The translations under genes were made by a program, and so were the position numbers. The notes beneath the pieces are model-generated. The model ran no database searches, had not been told where the DNA came from, and saw only the letters and a list, made by a program, of their open reading frames with translations. From Streptomyces malachitofuscus (GTDB lineage Bacteria > Actinomycetota > Actinomycetes > Streptomycetales > Streptomycetaceae): a DNA stretch of 64,000 nt. The stretch is taken from positions 62,001 to 126,000 of the forward strand of contig NZ_BMUF01000006.1 in assembly GCF_014650055.1 (NCBI RefSeq), in the 5' to 3' direction. Positions 27,997-36,721 of this stretch are shown piece by piece. Within the stretch, counting starts at the first letter, position 1. Every line of letters begins with the position of its first letter.

Positions 27997-28829
27997 ACGG
28001 AAGCCTCCTCCTTCTCCAACTGCTGAGCCCTGGCCACCTCGTCGTGCAGCAGGGACCAGATCTCGTGCCGGTGCCGCGCGAACTCGGGGCTGGAGCGGAG
28101 GTCGTCGGCTGCCGTTCGGGAGCCGAGGGAGATCGGCACGATCCGCTTGATGCGGCCCGGGCGGGACGTCATGACCGCGACGCGTCCGCCCAGGTAGACG
28201 GCCTCGTCGATGCCGTGCGTGATGAAGACGACGGTCTTGCCGGTGCGCTGCCAGACGCGGAGCAGCTCGTCCTGCAGCGACTCCCGGGTCTGGGCGTCCA
28301 GGGCGGCGAACGGCTCGTCCATCAGGAGCACGTCGGGGTCGTAGGCGAGGCTGCGGGCGATCGCCACCCGCTGCCGCATCCCGCCCGACAGTTCGTGCGG
28401 ATGGCGGTCCTCGAAGCCGGAGAGGCCGACCAGGTCCAGGAACTCCCGGGCCCGGGAGGCACGTCGGCGGCGCGGGACGCCTCTGGCCTCCAGGCCGAAC
28501 TCGACGTTGCCCTGCGCCGTGCGCCACGGCAGCAGCGCGTACTGCTGGAACACGATGCCCCGGTCCAGGCCCGGTCCGGTGACCGGTGTGCCGTCCAGCA
28601 GGATCCGTCCGCCGGTCGGCGGGGTGAGACCGCCGAGCAGATCGAGCAGCGTCGACTTCCCGCAGCCGCTGGGTCCGACCAGGACGACGAACTCACCGGC
28701 CGCGATCCGCAGATCGATGCCGTCGAGGGCGGTGAACCGGGTGGTCTGCCGGGTGCCGGTCCGGTCCTTGACGGTGAACTCCTTCCGCACCTTCTCGAAC
28801 ACGATCTTGGGGGTGGCGGTGTCCGGCAT
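27993..28829 (-). CDS. ssuB: ABC transporter ATP-binding protein, SsuB/TauB type
   Basis: This 278-residue ATPase has Walker A GPSGCGKST (about 53-61), the Q-loop VFQQYALLPW, signature LSGGMRQRVAIAR, Walker B VLLMDEPFAALD, and the switch histidine ITHGIDEAV. It energises sulfonate import. It begins 4 bp after the binding-protein stop and overlaps the permease start. The longer frame upstream is not coding. A basic C-terminal tail (residues 230-278) is usual for this subfamily. Confidence 0.9.
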   Translation of the reverse strand: MPDTATPKIVFEKVRKEFTVKDRTGTRQTTRFTALDGIDLRIAAGEFVVLVGPSGCGKSTLLDLLGGLTPPTGGRILLDGTPVTGPGLDRGIVFQQYALLPWRTAQGNVEFGLEARGVPRRRRASRAREFLDLVGLSGFEDRHPHELSGGMRQRVAIARSLAYDPDVLLMDEPFAALDAQTRESLQDELLRVWQRTGKTVVFITHGIDEAVYLGGRVAVMTSRPGRIKRIVPISLGSRTAADDLRSSPEFARHRHEIWSLLHDEVARAQQLEKEEASV

Positions 28830-28833
28830 GGGA

Positions 28834-29874
28834 TCAGCTCCCGCTCTTCGTGACGGAGGAGGACGCCTTGTTGCCGTTGAACTCGTTCGTGTACAGGTCC
28901 GACAACGTGACCCGGTCCTTGTCGATGTCACCGCGGTCGGCCAGCCAGTCGATCCACAGCTGGAGTTCCTTGCCGGTGATCAGGCCTGCCCTCTCGGCCA
29001 CGCCGTAGGACCGCCAGTACTCCAGTGGCGCGGTGTCCTCGTTGCGGCCGCGCTTCTTCACGATGTCCGTCATCCGGGCGACGACCTCTTCGTGCGGCGT
29101 GGTACGGGACCATTCGATGGCCCGTCCCACGGCGGTGACGAAGGTCCGGACCGTCTGCGGGTTCCGCGTCAGGAAGCGGTCCGTCATCACGTAGGTGCCC
29201 GCGCTGAACGCGCCGAGCAGTTCGTAGTCGGTGAACAGCGGACGGAGGCCTCCCGTGGCCAGCGCCTTGTCGCGCAGGATGCCGCTGAGCACGGCGACGT
29301 CGATCTGTTTCCTCCGCAGCGCCTGCTCGGTGTTCACCGGGGGAACCACGAGCGGCTCGACTTTTCCGATGTCCCCCCGGGGAAGGCCGGCCCGCCGCAG
29401 ATGGAGGTCGAGCAGGGCCTCGGCGTGGCCTCCGAGCGTGTTCATCCCCACCTTCCTGCCGACCAGGTCCCCGGCCGCGCGGATGGAGCTGTCCTTCAGG
29501 ACGTAGAAGCCGTTGTAGGCGTACTTGTCGGATCCGTAGTAGCTGACGACGGCCTTGATGGGGGCGTTGTTCGCCGCCAGTTTGACGACAGCTCCGTTGA
29601 AGGCGCCGCCGAAGTCGACCTGGCCGGTGGCCGCGGACTGGATGTCCTGCGGACCGCTGATGGTGTTGCCGACCCACTCCAGCTTCACGTCCTCCAGATA
29701 GCCCAGGTCCTCGGCCAGTTCCGGCAAGGTCACCTGACCCGCCCAGCCCTGGTACCGGAGCGTCCTGGTCTGCCCTCTGGACGCCGCTCCGGCGGTGGTG
29801 CCGCAACTCACGGCCATCGCGGAAAGACCGAGCAAGGAGAGGAAATGACGTCGTGTCGACGCAGTGGTGGTCAT
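28834..29874 (-). CDS. ssuA: Sulfonate-type ABC substrate-binding protein, Tat-exported
   Basis: This 346-residue NMT1/THI5-like binding protein has a twin-arginine signal (TRRHFLSLLGLSA) and a relaxed lipobox (MAVSC, Cys24), so it is probably a Tat-dependent lipoprotein on the outer face of the membrane. Its core shows LRYQGWAGQVTLPELAEDLG, NTISGPQDIQSAATGQVDFG and KVGMNTLGGHAEALLD, typical of SsuA/TauA-like proteins. AGGAAG lies 8 nt before the ATG. The 183-bp gap between it and the upstream leader peptide is the place for attenuation control. Confidence 0.87.
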   Translation of the reverse strand: MTTTASTRRHFLSLLGLSAMAVSCGTTAGAASRGQTRTLRYQGWAGQVTLPELAEDLGYLEDVKLEWVGNTISGPQDIQSAATGQVDFGGAFNGAVVKLAANNAPIKAVVSYYGSDKYAYNGFYVLKDSSIRAAGDLVGRKVGMNTLGGHAEALLDLHLRRAGLPRGDIGKVEPLVVPPVNTEQALRRKQIDVAVLSGILRDKALATGGLRPLFTDYELLGAFSAGTYVMTDRFLTRNPQTVRTFVTAVGRAIEWSRTTPHEEVVARMTDIVKKRGRNEDTAPLEYWRSYGVAERAGLITGKELQLWIDWLADRGDIDKDRVTLSDLYTNEFNGNKASSSVTKSGS

Positions 29875-30057
29875 AGGAGACTTCCTGTTTTACGCGATGG
29901 GGCGCAGGCTGAACCGGTGAAAGGAAAGAGAGAACAGCCGGGACCGGGACGGGAATGGGCCGAGGGAAACTGCCGCGCAGTAACCGGCTGTACCGAAAAG
30001 GACATGCCGGCCGGCTGCGGAAGAGGGACGGCGAAAGAACCGCTCCGCTACGTGTGT

Positions 30058-30141
30058 TCAGCGGCAGGCGGCACAGATGGCGCTGGCCTGAAGTCGGAGG
30101 TCGACATGCAGGCGCGCGGTGAGGTTTTCGGAATTGCTCAC
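30058..30141 (-). CDS. Cysteine-rich leader peptide of the sulfonate operon
   Basis: A 27-codon frame starting at GTG 30141 reads MSNSENLTARLHVDLRLQAS and ends AICAACR. It fits the short leader-peptide family common before Streptomyces sulfur-assimilation operons (pattern HVDL-x-R-x-x-SA-x-C). Its Cys codons lie close to the stop, as needed for ribosome-mediated attenuation in response to cysteine. A -35-like TTGACT (30176-30171), a 17-bp spacer and a weak AACTCT lead to a start 6 nt before the GTG, so translation is probably leaderless. The binding-protein gene follows 183 bp later. Family membership is from memory of the pattern. Confidence 0.75.
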   Translation of the reverse strand: MSNSENLTARLHVDLRLQASAICAACR

Positions 30142-30298
30142 GTTCGAAGAGTTGCAGTGGGGGCAGGTCGAGTCAATGCGGTCTGCGTGGGCATCTCATA
30201 TCCTGAGCCGCTCGACATATGGCTGAAGCGTTCCGTTCACAATGCACCGGCGCCCGTTCGGGAATCCCGGGAACATCGGTCCGGTATTCGAGCCGTAG

Positions 30299-30328
30299 TT
30301 GACGAGAAGCCGGGGAATGCTGCTCAAT
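30299..30328 (+). promoter_or_regulatory. Promoter for the divergent FMN-reductase arm
   Basis: TTGACG (30299-30304), an 18-bp spacer and CTCAAT (30323-30328) are followed after 7 nt by an ATG at 30336, the geometry of a leaderless transcript. It faces away from the sulfonate operon promoter, about 120 bp apart. Confidence 0.45.
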
Positions 30329-30335
30329 GGGTCGC

Positions 30336-30413
30336 ATGAACGCCGAGCACTGCCCGGTCACCCGCGGCCGCACCGAATTCGGTTCGGTGCCGTCGGCCGC
30401 CTGTCGCGCCTGA
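30336..30413 (+). CDS. Possible second short leader peptide upstream of the FMN reductase
   Basis: A 25-codon frame (starting MNAEHCPVTRG and ending SVPSAACRA) lies 7 nt after a -10-like box and 151 bp before the FMN reductase. It ends in a Ser-Ala-Ala-Cys-Arg motif like sulfur leader peptides but lacks the HVDL core. Its position mirrors the better leader on the other arm. It could be a diverged attenuator or chance. Confidence 0.4.
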   Translation: MNAEHCPVTRGRTEFGSVPSAACRA

Positions 30414-30564
30414 CGCGGCATCGGGCCGGCCGACCGGTCCTTCACCCTTCGCGCCGCCGTCGTGCACACGGCCCGAGCGCGCACCCAACTCCCTTGCGTA
30501 CGGCGGACCACGCCGTCCACGGCCGCCAACCCGCCGGAAACCTCACACTCGCGAAAGGTCCGTC

Positions 30565-31140
30565 ATGGCCACCGTCCTGTCCGTCTCCGGAAGTCCCTCC
30601 GCCACCTCTCGAACCGCCCGGCTGCTGCGCCACCTGGACCGCCGGCTCACCGCCCAGGGACATGAAGTGATCCCGCTCGACGTCCGTACCCTCCCCGCCG
30701 AGGCGCTGCTCGGCGCCGACTTCCGGCACCCCGCGATCGTCGAGGCCGCCGGACTGTTCGCCCGTGCCGACGGAGTGGTGATCGGCACGCCCGTGTACAA
30801 GGCCGCCTACTCGGGGCTGCTGAAGTCCTTGCTGGACCTGCTGCCGCAGTACGGGCTGGCCGGCAAGACGGTCCTGCCGCTGGCGACCGGCGGGACGTCG
30901 GCGCACGTCCTGGCGATCGACTACGCGCTGCGCCCGGTGCTCAGTTCGATGGGCGCCGCGCACGTCGTCCAGGGCTGGTTCACCCTCGACAAGGACATCA
31001 CGGTGGGCGACGACGGCACCCTGACGGTCACTCAGGGCGCGGCCGACGCCCTCGCACAGGTCGTCGACCGGTTCTCCGACGCCCTCACCGACCGCACGTC
31101 CCTCGTCGCGGCCGCGGGACAGGCGGCACGGGCGGCGTGA
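30565..31140 (+). CDS. ssuE: NAD(P)H-dependent FMN reductase, SsuE type
   Basis: This 191-residue flavodoxin-fold reductase supplies FMNH2. Motifs are LSVSGSPSATSRTARLLRHL (FMN phosphate loop), GTPVYKAAYSGLLKSLLDLLP (FMN/NADPH loop) and PLATGGTSAHVLAIDYALRPVL, which is diagnostic for SsuE-like reductases. It is divergent from the sulfonate operon and is the natural electron partner for the LLM monooxygenase at 25652. The ribosome site GAAAGG lies 8 nt before the ATG. It converges on the TPR gene over a 114-bp gap. Confidence 0.9.
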   Translation: MATVLSVSGSPSATSRTARLLRHLDRRLTAQGHEVIPLDVRTLPAEALLGADFRHPAIVEAAGLFARADGVVIGTPVYKAAYSGLLKSLLDLLPQYGLAGKTVLPLATGGTSAHVLAIDYALRPVLSSMGAAHVVQGWFTLDKDITVGDDGTLTVTQGAADALAQVVDRFSDALTDRTSLVAAAGQAARAA

Positions 31141-31254
31141 GCGTGCCGGGGACTCCCGGGCGGGTGGGCCTCCGCCGCCTCCGGTTTCCGCGACGGGTCC
31201 TGGCCTGTGTGGGACGTCGGCGAGTCTCCGGCGCCGTTCGGGAGGGCGGGCGGC

Positions 31255-32715
31255 CTACCGGGCCCACTCGGTTCCGTAGAGAGCCAGAGCCGAGCGCTGT
31301 CTGGCCAGCTCACGGACGGCCGGATGGCCGAAGCCCCAGCTCTCGATGATGTCCGAGAGCCATTCCTCGATCATCTGCTGCAGTTCGGCCGTCCGCTTCT
31401 GCTTGGCGAGCAGGCTCATCACGGCGACGACGGTGAGCAGGGTCTCCTGGTGCTTCCTGCCGAGCGAGCGCACACATGCGCGCAGGCCGCGTTCGGCGGT
31501 CTCCAGCGCCCGGTCGTCATGGCCGCGGAGTTCGTGCACGAGGGCGAGACGGTAGTGGGCCGAGACGACCAGGGGGTGCCCCGGTCCGAATTCATCGCCT
31601 CCCCGGGCGATGGCCTCGCCGAACTCCGACTCCGCCTCGTCCAGGCGCCCTTGGTTCCGCAGCACGGTCGCCCGGCGGATCAGCCCGGCCAGACGCCGCT
31701 GGGTGAGGCGGCCGGGCTCCCCGGGGGCGGCGGCGAGCATGCGCTCGGCGTTCTCCAGGCTCATGCCGCCGGTGTCCAGGCCGGCCTGCTCCTCGAGTGC
31801 CTCGGTGAACACATGGCGCACGTCCAGGGTGTCCGGGTCCGTGGGGCCGAGGAACCGGTCGAAGTCGGGCGTGCACTCCTGCCAGATCGCCACCGCTTCG
31901 TCGAGCCTGCCCGCCTTCTGCAGGACCACGGCGAGGTTGTGGCGTGCCATGAGGGTGCTGCGGTCCTCCGGTCCCGACACCGCCGTATGGTGGTCGATGA
32001 GCTGCCGGACGAGGGAGGCCGCGCGGTCGAACTCCCGCAGCCGCATGTACATGGCTCCCAGGTTCTGGCGGGTGGTCCACACCTGGGGGTGGTCCTCGCC
32101 GTACTGCGCCGAGACGCCGGCGATCACCTGCTCCGCGAGCCGTGCGGCCCGGCGGACCTGACCGCGCTGGTCGAGGACGGAGGCCAGCAGGGACCGAGCG
32201 CCCCACGTTCTTACGTCGTCGGTGCCCACGTGGAGCTCGCAGGTGCGCACATAGCGTTCGGCCAGCGGCAGCGCCGGCTCGCTGATCTCCTGGTGGAGCA
32301 GCAGGACGATGACCTGGTTCAGCAGCATGGCGCCGTCGACGACGTCGTCCTCGGGACGTGTCAGCCCGGCCCAGTGGACCAGATGCGGAAGCAACGTCAG
32401 GCAGCGCGCCACTTCGCCGGGAGAGCCCCGCTCGCCGAGGTACCGGCCCAGCGTCAGAACGGCTTCGACCTGGCGCCTTTCGGCCAGGACGGTTCTGGCG
32501 GACTCCGCGGCTCCGGCCTCGGTCACGAAACCGCCGTCCGGGTGCGGTGAGACGAAGCCGGACCGGACGAGTTCGGCGACCGCGCCGTCCGGGCCGTCCG
32601 GTTCATCCGGGCACAGCGCCGCGACCAGGTCGTCCGGCACGTGCCCGGGGGCCAGCCAGGCGGTCCGGCCCAGCAGTCGCCGCGCCGGTACGGAGAGACG
32701 GCCGACGTCGGTCAT
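31255..32715 (-). CDS. Winged-helix plus TPR protein, partner of the CHAT protease
   Basis: This 486-residue protein begins with a winged-helix-like segment (1-85, SVPARRLLGRTAWLAPGHVP, AVAELVRSGFVSPHPDGGF). A run of TPR repeats from about 90 to 470 follows (AARLAEQVIAGVSAQYGEDH, ARHNLAVVLQKAGRLDEAV, SAHYRLALVHELRGHDDRAL). It resembles the back half of a STAND ATPase (winged helix then TPR) but no NB-ARC NTPase module is present. It starts 3 bp after the CHAT gene stop, so the two are translationally coupled. It may sense a trigger or hold the protease inactive; that role is inference. No TM or signal sequence. Confidence 0.8.
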   Translation of the reverse strand: MTDVGRLSVPARRLLGRTAWLAPGHVPDDLVAALCPDEPDGPDGAVAELVRSGFVSPHPDGGFVTEAGAAESARTVLAERRQVEAVLTLGRYLGERGSPGEVARCLTLLPHLVHWAGLTRPEDDVVDGAMLLNQVIVLLLHQEISEPALPLAERYVRTCELHVGTDDVRTWGARSLLASVLDQRGQVRRAARLAEQVIAGVSAQYGEDHPQVWTTRQNLGAMYMRLREFDRAASLVRQLIDHHTAVSGPEDRSTLMARHNLAVVLQKAGRLDEAVAIWQECTPDFDRFLGPTDPDTLDVRHVFTEALEEQAGLDTGGMSLENAERMLAAAPGEPGRLTQRRLAGLIRRATVLRNQGRLDEAESEFGEAIARGGDEFGPGHPLVVSAHYRLALVHELRGHDDRALETAERGLRACVRSLGRKHQETLLTVVAVMSLLAKQKRTAELQQMIEEWLSDIIESWGFGHPAVRELARQRSALALYGTEWAR

Positions 32716-32718
32716 GGC

Positions 32719-35700
32719 TCAGGCCCCCATATGGACGAAGGAAGCCCACTTGGTGGGCGCGGCACGGTACTGGGCGCGGAGCGACGACACGGCGTCGTGC
32801 AGCGCCGGGGCGGCGTCGTCCGTCCGCGGCGGATGGGCACCCCCACCGGTGAGCCGGTCGTAGAACCGGTCGGACACGGCCGTGGCGACATCGTCGGCCA
32901 CGGGCCACATCGCACCGACCACGTGCCGGAACCCGGCCTGCTGGAAGGCCGCCGTGATGTGCAGGGCCTCGTCCGCGAGCGCGGGAGCGATCTGGAAGGT
33001 GCTGCACGCCGACAGCACGGCGAGCTGACGCCCGGTCAGCCGCAGCCCCGCGAGGTCGGCCAGGGTCAGAGGGGACTCCTCGTGGTCCACGAGGAGGAGC
33101 CGGCTCCGGCCGGGCGCGTGGATGTCGCTCTCGGCATGGCAGGCCAGGTGGACGATCGAGTGGGACTGGAGCGCCTCCAGTACCTGGGCCCTCGTCGCCT
33201 CCGCCTTCTCCAGCAGCGTCGACCCCGGCACGAACCGCCGCACGGTCGCGATCTCCCGTTCCACCCCGCGCAACGGCTCCGCGGACGCCACCTCGGGCTG
33301 TGCGACGATCAGCGCCCGCTCGCCCTGTTCCGTCGCAGGGATGCTCCGCGCGAAGTCCAGGGAGCGGAGACCGGTGGTGTAGGACGACACCACCCGGTCG
33401 AGGACGCCGTCCCCCTCGGCCGGCTGGGCCGCGTGCCAGGGGAGATGGCCCAGGAAGCCCACCGGGCACCACCACAGGCGGGGCCATGTGCCCCGAGGCG
33501 TGGCGGTGAGGCCGAGAGCCTCGAGCACGGGGCGGGCGGCCACCCGCCAGAGCCAGTCGAGGGTGTCCCGCACCTCCCCCTGCGCCAACAGCCGCACCCG
33601 GCCGGGGTACCTGTCCTCGGTCGCGTATTCACGCGCGGTGAGAAAGGTCAGGACACGGTCGTGGGCCGTGGCGGTGTCGAGTCCGGGGAGCGGGAGCACC
33701 CGGACCGGTTCGGCGCGATCACCGGTGACCAGGAAGGCGTAGCCGCCCTCGGAGGTCGACACCACCTCCACGACCGGTCCCCCGGCCGCCAGCAGGGCGA
33801 GGTCGGGGGAGTCCTCCTGGGGGACCAGTCCCTCCAGGTGCTGCCATTGCTTCATCAGCTCGGTGCGCTCGGTGACGATCTCCCGGTTCAGTTCCCTCCG
33901 TTCGTCCGCGCCGCCCTGTACGGCCAGGTCCCTGGCGTCCAGGGCGCGCAGCCGGTCGGCCAGCTCCTCGATCTCCGCCCTGGCGCCGGCGTGTTCCGGA
34001 GCGAGACGGAAACCGGCGCCGAGGTCGTGGAACAGGAGCCCCCGGCACCGCTCCAGCAACTCCAGGGTCCTGGCGGGTCGCCCGGAGCCGAGTCCGGTCA
34101 GCACGACCTCGTTGGTGAGCTCGGCGAACGTCCGCACCACATGGGCCCGGTCGTCCCACAGGGCACCCGATGTCACGTTGAGACGCAGCAGCTCGACCGC
34201 TGTGGCGACGCGGTCGAGTGACTCGGGTTCACTGTGGTCGGACAACTGCAACTGGGCGACGGCGGCCTGCATGCGTACCCAGGGGCGAATCTCGGTGGAG
34301 CCCGCGACGCGGGCCAGGCCGGTGAATGCCGCCCGCCGGTTGTCGGCGTCGTCCTCCATGCGGGCCAGTGCGCCGAGCGCGCGCGCACGTTCCAGTTCGG
34401 CGCTGTGGACAATCCCTTTCACCACCGCGCTGTCGTCACCGAGGATCTCGTCGGCGAGCGTGACGACGGAGCGCAGCAGGCCGGGGTCGCGGACCGCCTC
34501 ACCCAGCAGCCGCCTGGCGTGCATCAGTTCGTGGCGGGCGAAGTGGGCCCACGTTCCGGTGACAGGTCCGGCGAGGGAGAGCGCCTGTTCGGCCGCCGCC
34601 TCGGCCTGGTGGAGCGCGTCCGGCGTCTCCCGGCGCTCCAGGACGTGGAGATCGGTGAGCATGCCGGCGAGTCCGCAGAGCAGGGTGATGCGAAGGCCTT
34701 CGGACAGGTCGGGGACGACGCTCGCTCGGCGCTGCAGGGCCAGGGCTTCGTGCAGCCGCGGGCCGTCGGCCATGCGCGCGGCGTAGCGGTGCAGAACGCC
34801 GGCGTACTGGGCGAGTGCGATGGCCCGCTGCACGTTGTCCGCGCCGTCCGCGTCGTCCAGGCCGTCCACCGCGAGCCGCCCCTGGTGGACGGCCTCCCGC
34901 TGTGCTTCGGCGTCCCCCGTCACCTCGTAGAGCACACCGTAGGCCGCGGCCAGGACGTGCCGGAAGATGAACTCCTGGGAGGGTTCCAGGCGTGCGTTGA
35001 GGCCGAGGGCCGTACGGGCCAGGGCGATGGCTTCGCGTGCCTCGGCGGCGGAGTGGGTCAGCTGAGCGTGCTGGTGCAGGGCGGTGGCCGCGGCCAGGGC
35101 CGCGTCCCGCCGGCCGGGATCGTCCAGGGCCACGGCCAGAAGTCTGCGCGTCAGGTCGACCATGGCGGCCAGGTCCGGCGGATGGTGCCCGCTCTGCGCC
35201 GGTGTGTTCTCCAGGTACCACACGGCGTGCATCACCGGGCTGTCGGCGTAGGTCTCCGTGCCAGGTTCGGGCAGGGCCGACCGGCAGAACTCGGCGACGG
35301 TGTCCCGGTGTCCGGGCTCCTCCAGCAACCGCCCGAGCAGGGTCCGGAGATTGCTGACGGCTATCGGACGCAGTTCCGGCGAGGAGTGCGCGACCTGCCG
35401 GAACTGCTGGAGCGCCTCCCCGTACAGCTGCTCGTTACCGGTGAGACGTGCGTACTCGACGAGGGCGCCGCCCAGGTTCACGCCGTCGTTGCCGTCGGCA
35501 TCGGGGAGCCGGGTGGCCGCCCGGCAGCTCGCGACGGCCGCCCGCGCCGCGGCGGCGTCGTCCAGCTCCGTGGCCAGGACGATCCCCTCTCTGCCGTGGT
35601 TGCGCAGGAGGAGCGGGCGCCCGGAACTGTCCTCCGGCAGCAGCTCCAGCGCGATGCCACAGACCTCGAACGCCTCGGCCGCCACCTTCGCGTCCCCCGT

Positions 35701-36255
35701 GGCCGTTCGCAGCAGGCACAGCTGCACGCCCAGCATGGAGATGATGTCGGCGTACCGGGGGTGCCCGGGTGTCGCCGACAGACGGCTGAGCCGTAACACG
35801 TCGGCGACGAGAAGGAGATGGGGGACCTCCATCGAGGACGGGTCACCGCGCATGATCTCCAGGGCCAGGTCCCACCACACCAGCGGGTCGGTGGTGAACC
35901 CGGTGCTCATGGAGAACAACTCACGCGGATCCATACCGAGTTGGCGGTACATGGACCGAAAAGGGGGAGGCAGCTTGTCCGGGGCCAGCACGCTCACCGC
36001 GGCGAGCAGGTGGCCCGCCGCGGCGGAGTCCCGGACACCGGAAGGGCTGCCCTGTTGTTGTCTCCGGGCGCGATGGAAGAAGAGCAGTCCGCAAACCTGC
36101 AGCGCGGGCAGGTCGATGCCCGGGGCGCGGTGACGGGCCAGCAGAGCCGCGGCGTCAGCCAGTCCCTCACGGGACAGCACCGTCTCCGCGGCGGCCCCGC
36201 TCGCCGCCATCGTGACGCGCCGCTGGACGCGTGCGAGAAGAACCTGCCGCATCAT
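32719..36255 (-). CDS. CHAT-domain caspase-like protease with large helical-repeat body
   Basis: This 1178-residue protein ends in a CHAT domain (about 880-1178). The caspase-type dyad is intact: H1040 in VHLACHAESD and C1084 in LSACSTFQIA. It also has LWWCPVGFLGHLPWHAA and a family-like end (VGAMWPVADDVATAVSDRFY). Residues 1-800 are TPR-like helical repeats without clear signal or TM segments. Residue 154 is encoded by TTA (35796-35794), so full expression may depend on bldA. It is cotranscribed with the winged-helix/TPR gene and divergent, over 55 bp, from the Cys4 and membrane-protein pair. CHAT proteases in such loci act in antiviral or cell-death systems; the target here is unknown. Start ATG 36255 is tentative; Met16 is an alternative. 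Confidence 0.87.
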   Translation of the reverse strand: MMRQVLLARVQRRVTMAASGAAAETVLSREGLADAAALLARHRAPGIDLPALQVCGLLFFHRARRQQQGSPSGVRDSAAAGHLLAAVSVLAPDKLPPPFRSMYRQLGMDPRELFSMSTGFTTDPLVWWDLALEIMRGDPSSMEVPHLLLVADVLRLSRLSATPGHPRYADIISMLGVQLCLLRTATGDAKVAAEAFEVCGIALELLPEDSSGRPLLLRNHGREGIVLATELDDAAAARAAVASCRAATRLPDADGNDGVNLGGALVEYARLTGNEQLYGEALQQFRQVAHSSPELRPIAVSNLRTLLGRLLEEPGHRDTVAEFCRSALPEPGTETYADSPVMHAVWYLENTPAQSGHHPPDLAAMVDLTRRLLAVALDDPGRRDAALAAATALHQHAQLTHSAAEAREAIALARTALGLNARLEPSQEFIFRHVLAAAYGVLYEVTGDAEAQREAVHQGRLAVDGLDDADGADNVQRAIALAQYAGVLHRYAARMADGPRLHEALALQRRASVVPDLSEGLRITLLCGLAGMLTDLHVLERRETPDALHQAEAAAEQALSLAGPVTGTWAHFARHELMHARRLLGEAVRDPGLLRSVVTLADEILGDDSAVVKGIVHSAELERARALGALARMEDDADNRRAAFTGLARVAGSTEIRPWVRMQAAVAQLQLSDHSEPESLDRVATAVELLRLNVTSGALWDDRAHVVRTFAELTNEVVLTGLGSGRPARTLELLERCRGLLFHDLGAGFRLAPEHAGARAEIEELADRLRALDARDLAVQGGADERRELNREIVTERTELMKQWQHLEGLVPQEDSPDLALLAAGGPVVEVVSTSEGGYAFLVTGDRAEPVRVLPLPGLDTATAHDRVLTFLTAREYATEDRYPGRVRLLAQGEVRDTLDWLWRVAARPVLEALGLTATPRGTWPRLWWCPVGFLGHLPWHAAQPAEGDGVLDRVVSSYTTGLRSLDFARSIPATEQGERALIVAQPEVASAEPLRGVEREIATVRRFVPGSTLLEKAEATRAQVLEALQSHSIVHLACHAESDIHAPGRSRLLLVDHEESPLTLADLAGLRLTGRQLAVLSACSTFQIAPALADEALHITAAFQQAGFRHVVGAMWPVADDVATAVSDRFYDRLTGGGAHPPRTDDAAPALHDAVSSLRAQYRAAPTKWASFVHMGA

Positions 36256-36298
36256 GCCCCCGTTTTTCCGTTCCGACGCCGTTCAGGGCGTGTCTCGG

Positions 36299-36304
36299 TA
36301 GTCT
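36299..36304 (+). promoter_or_regulatory. -10 box for the Cys4 / membrane-protein pair
   Basis: TAGTCT (36299-36304) lies 6 nt before the GTG at 36311, and no ribosome site is present, suggesting a leaderless message. No convincing -35 is seen. The 55-bp gap also has to contain the CHAT gene promoter. Confidence 0.4.
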
Positions 36305-36310
36305 CGGCCC

Positions 36311-36721
36311 GTGACCGATCACGCCACTCCTCGCGACGATGATGCAGTGCTGGTGGAACTGGCCGAGCGCGTACACCGATTGTGCCGGGAAAACGGCCGA
36401 AACGGCGATCTCGCGGACATGTTCGAAGAGGCCGGTGCGGAGGAACTGTTCGACACCTTCACCGCCCTGGTGCGGCAGGAGGACCCCGATCCGGACCGGC
36501 TGGCGGCGGTGCTGGACGCCATCGACGAGGCGCTCGCCGCCATCGGCCTGCACGGACTCACCCGGCCGAACCGCTCATGGAGCCCGCTGCCCGGCGTGCG
36601 CCAGCGCGCTCCCGAAGTCTTCTGCTACGTCTGCCCGTTGAAGCGCTGCGACCGCGTGGAGTCCGCGGCGGCACGGTGCTCGCTCGCCGAACAGCCGCTC
36701 GAGCAGGTGCGGTTGGCCTGA
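36311..36721 (+). CDS. Small Cys4 protein associated with the CHAT system
   Basis: This 136-residue protein has an acidic helical N-terminal region (AVLVELAERVHRLCRENGRN, DLADMFEEAGAEELFDTF). A C-terminal metal-binding-like motif follows, with C105, C108, C113 and C123 in VFCYVCPLKRCDR. I recall similar small proteins next to CHAT/TPR proteases (named CATRA-associated small protein), but could not check the match. It starts with GTG and its stop shares one base with the next ATG (TGATG), so it is coupled to the membrane protein. A role as adaptor or inhibitor is possible. Confidence 0.7.
   Translation: MTDHATPRDDDAVLVELAERVHRLCRENGRNGDLADMFEEAGAEELFDTFTALVRQEDPDPDRLAAVLDAIDEALAAIGLHGLTRPNRSWSPLPGVRQRAPEVFCYVCPLKRCDRVESAAARCSLAEQPLEQVRLA

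Noticed and set aside
31146..31159. CCGGG-GACT-CCCGG hairpin as terminator after the FMN reductase
   Set aside because: Only 5 bp with a 4-nt loop; too weak and common to call in this base composition.
31255..32715. Full STAND/NB-ARC ATPase
   Set aside because: The winged-helix and TPR parts are there, but no Walker A or B motif occurs in the protein or in the coupled CHAT protein.
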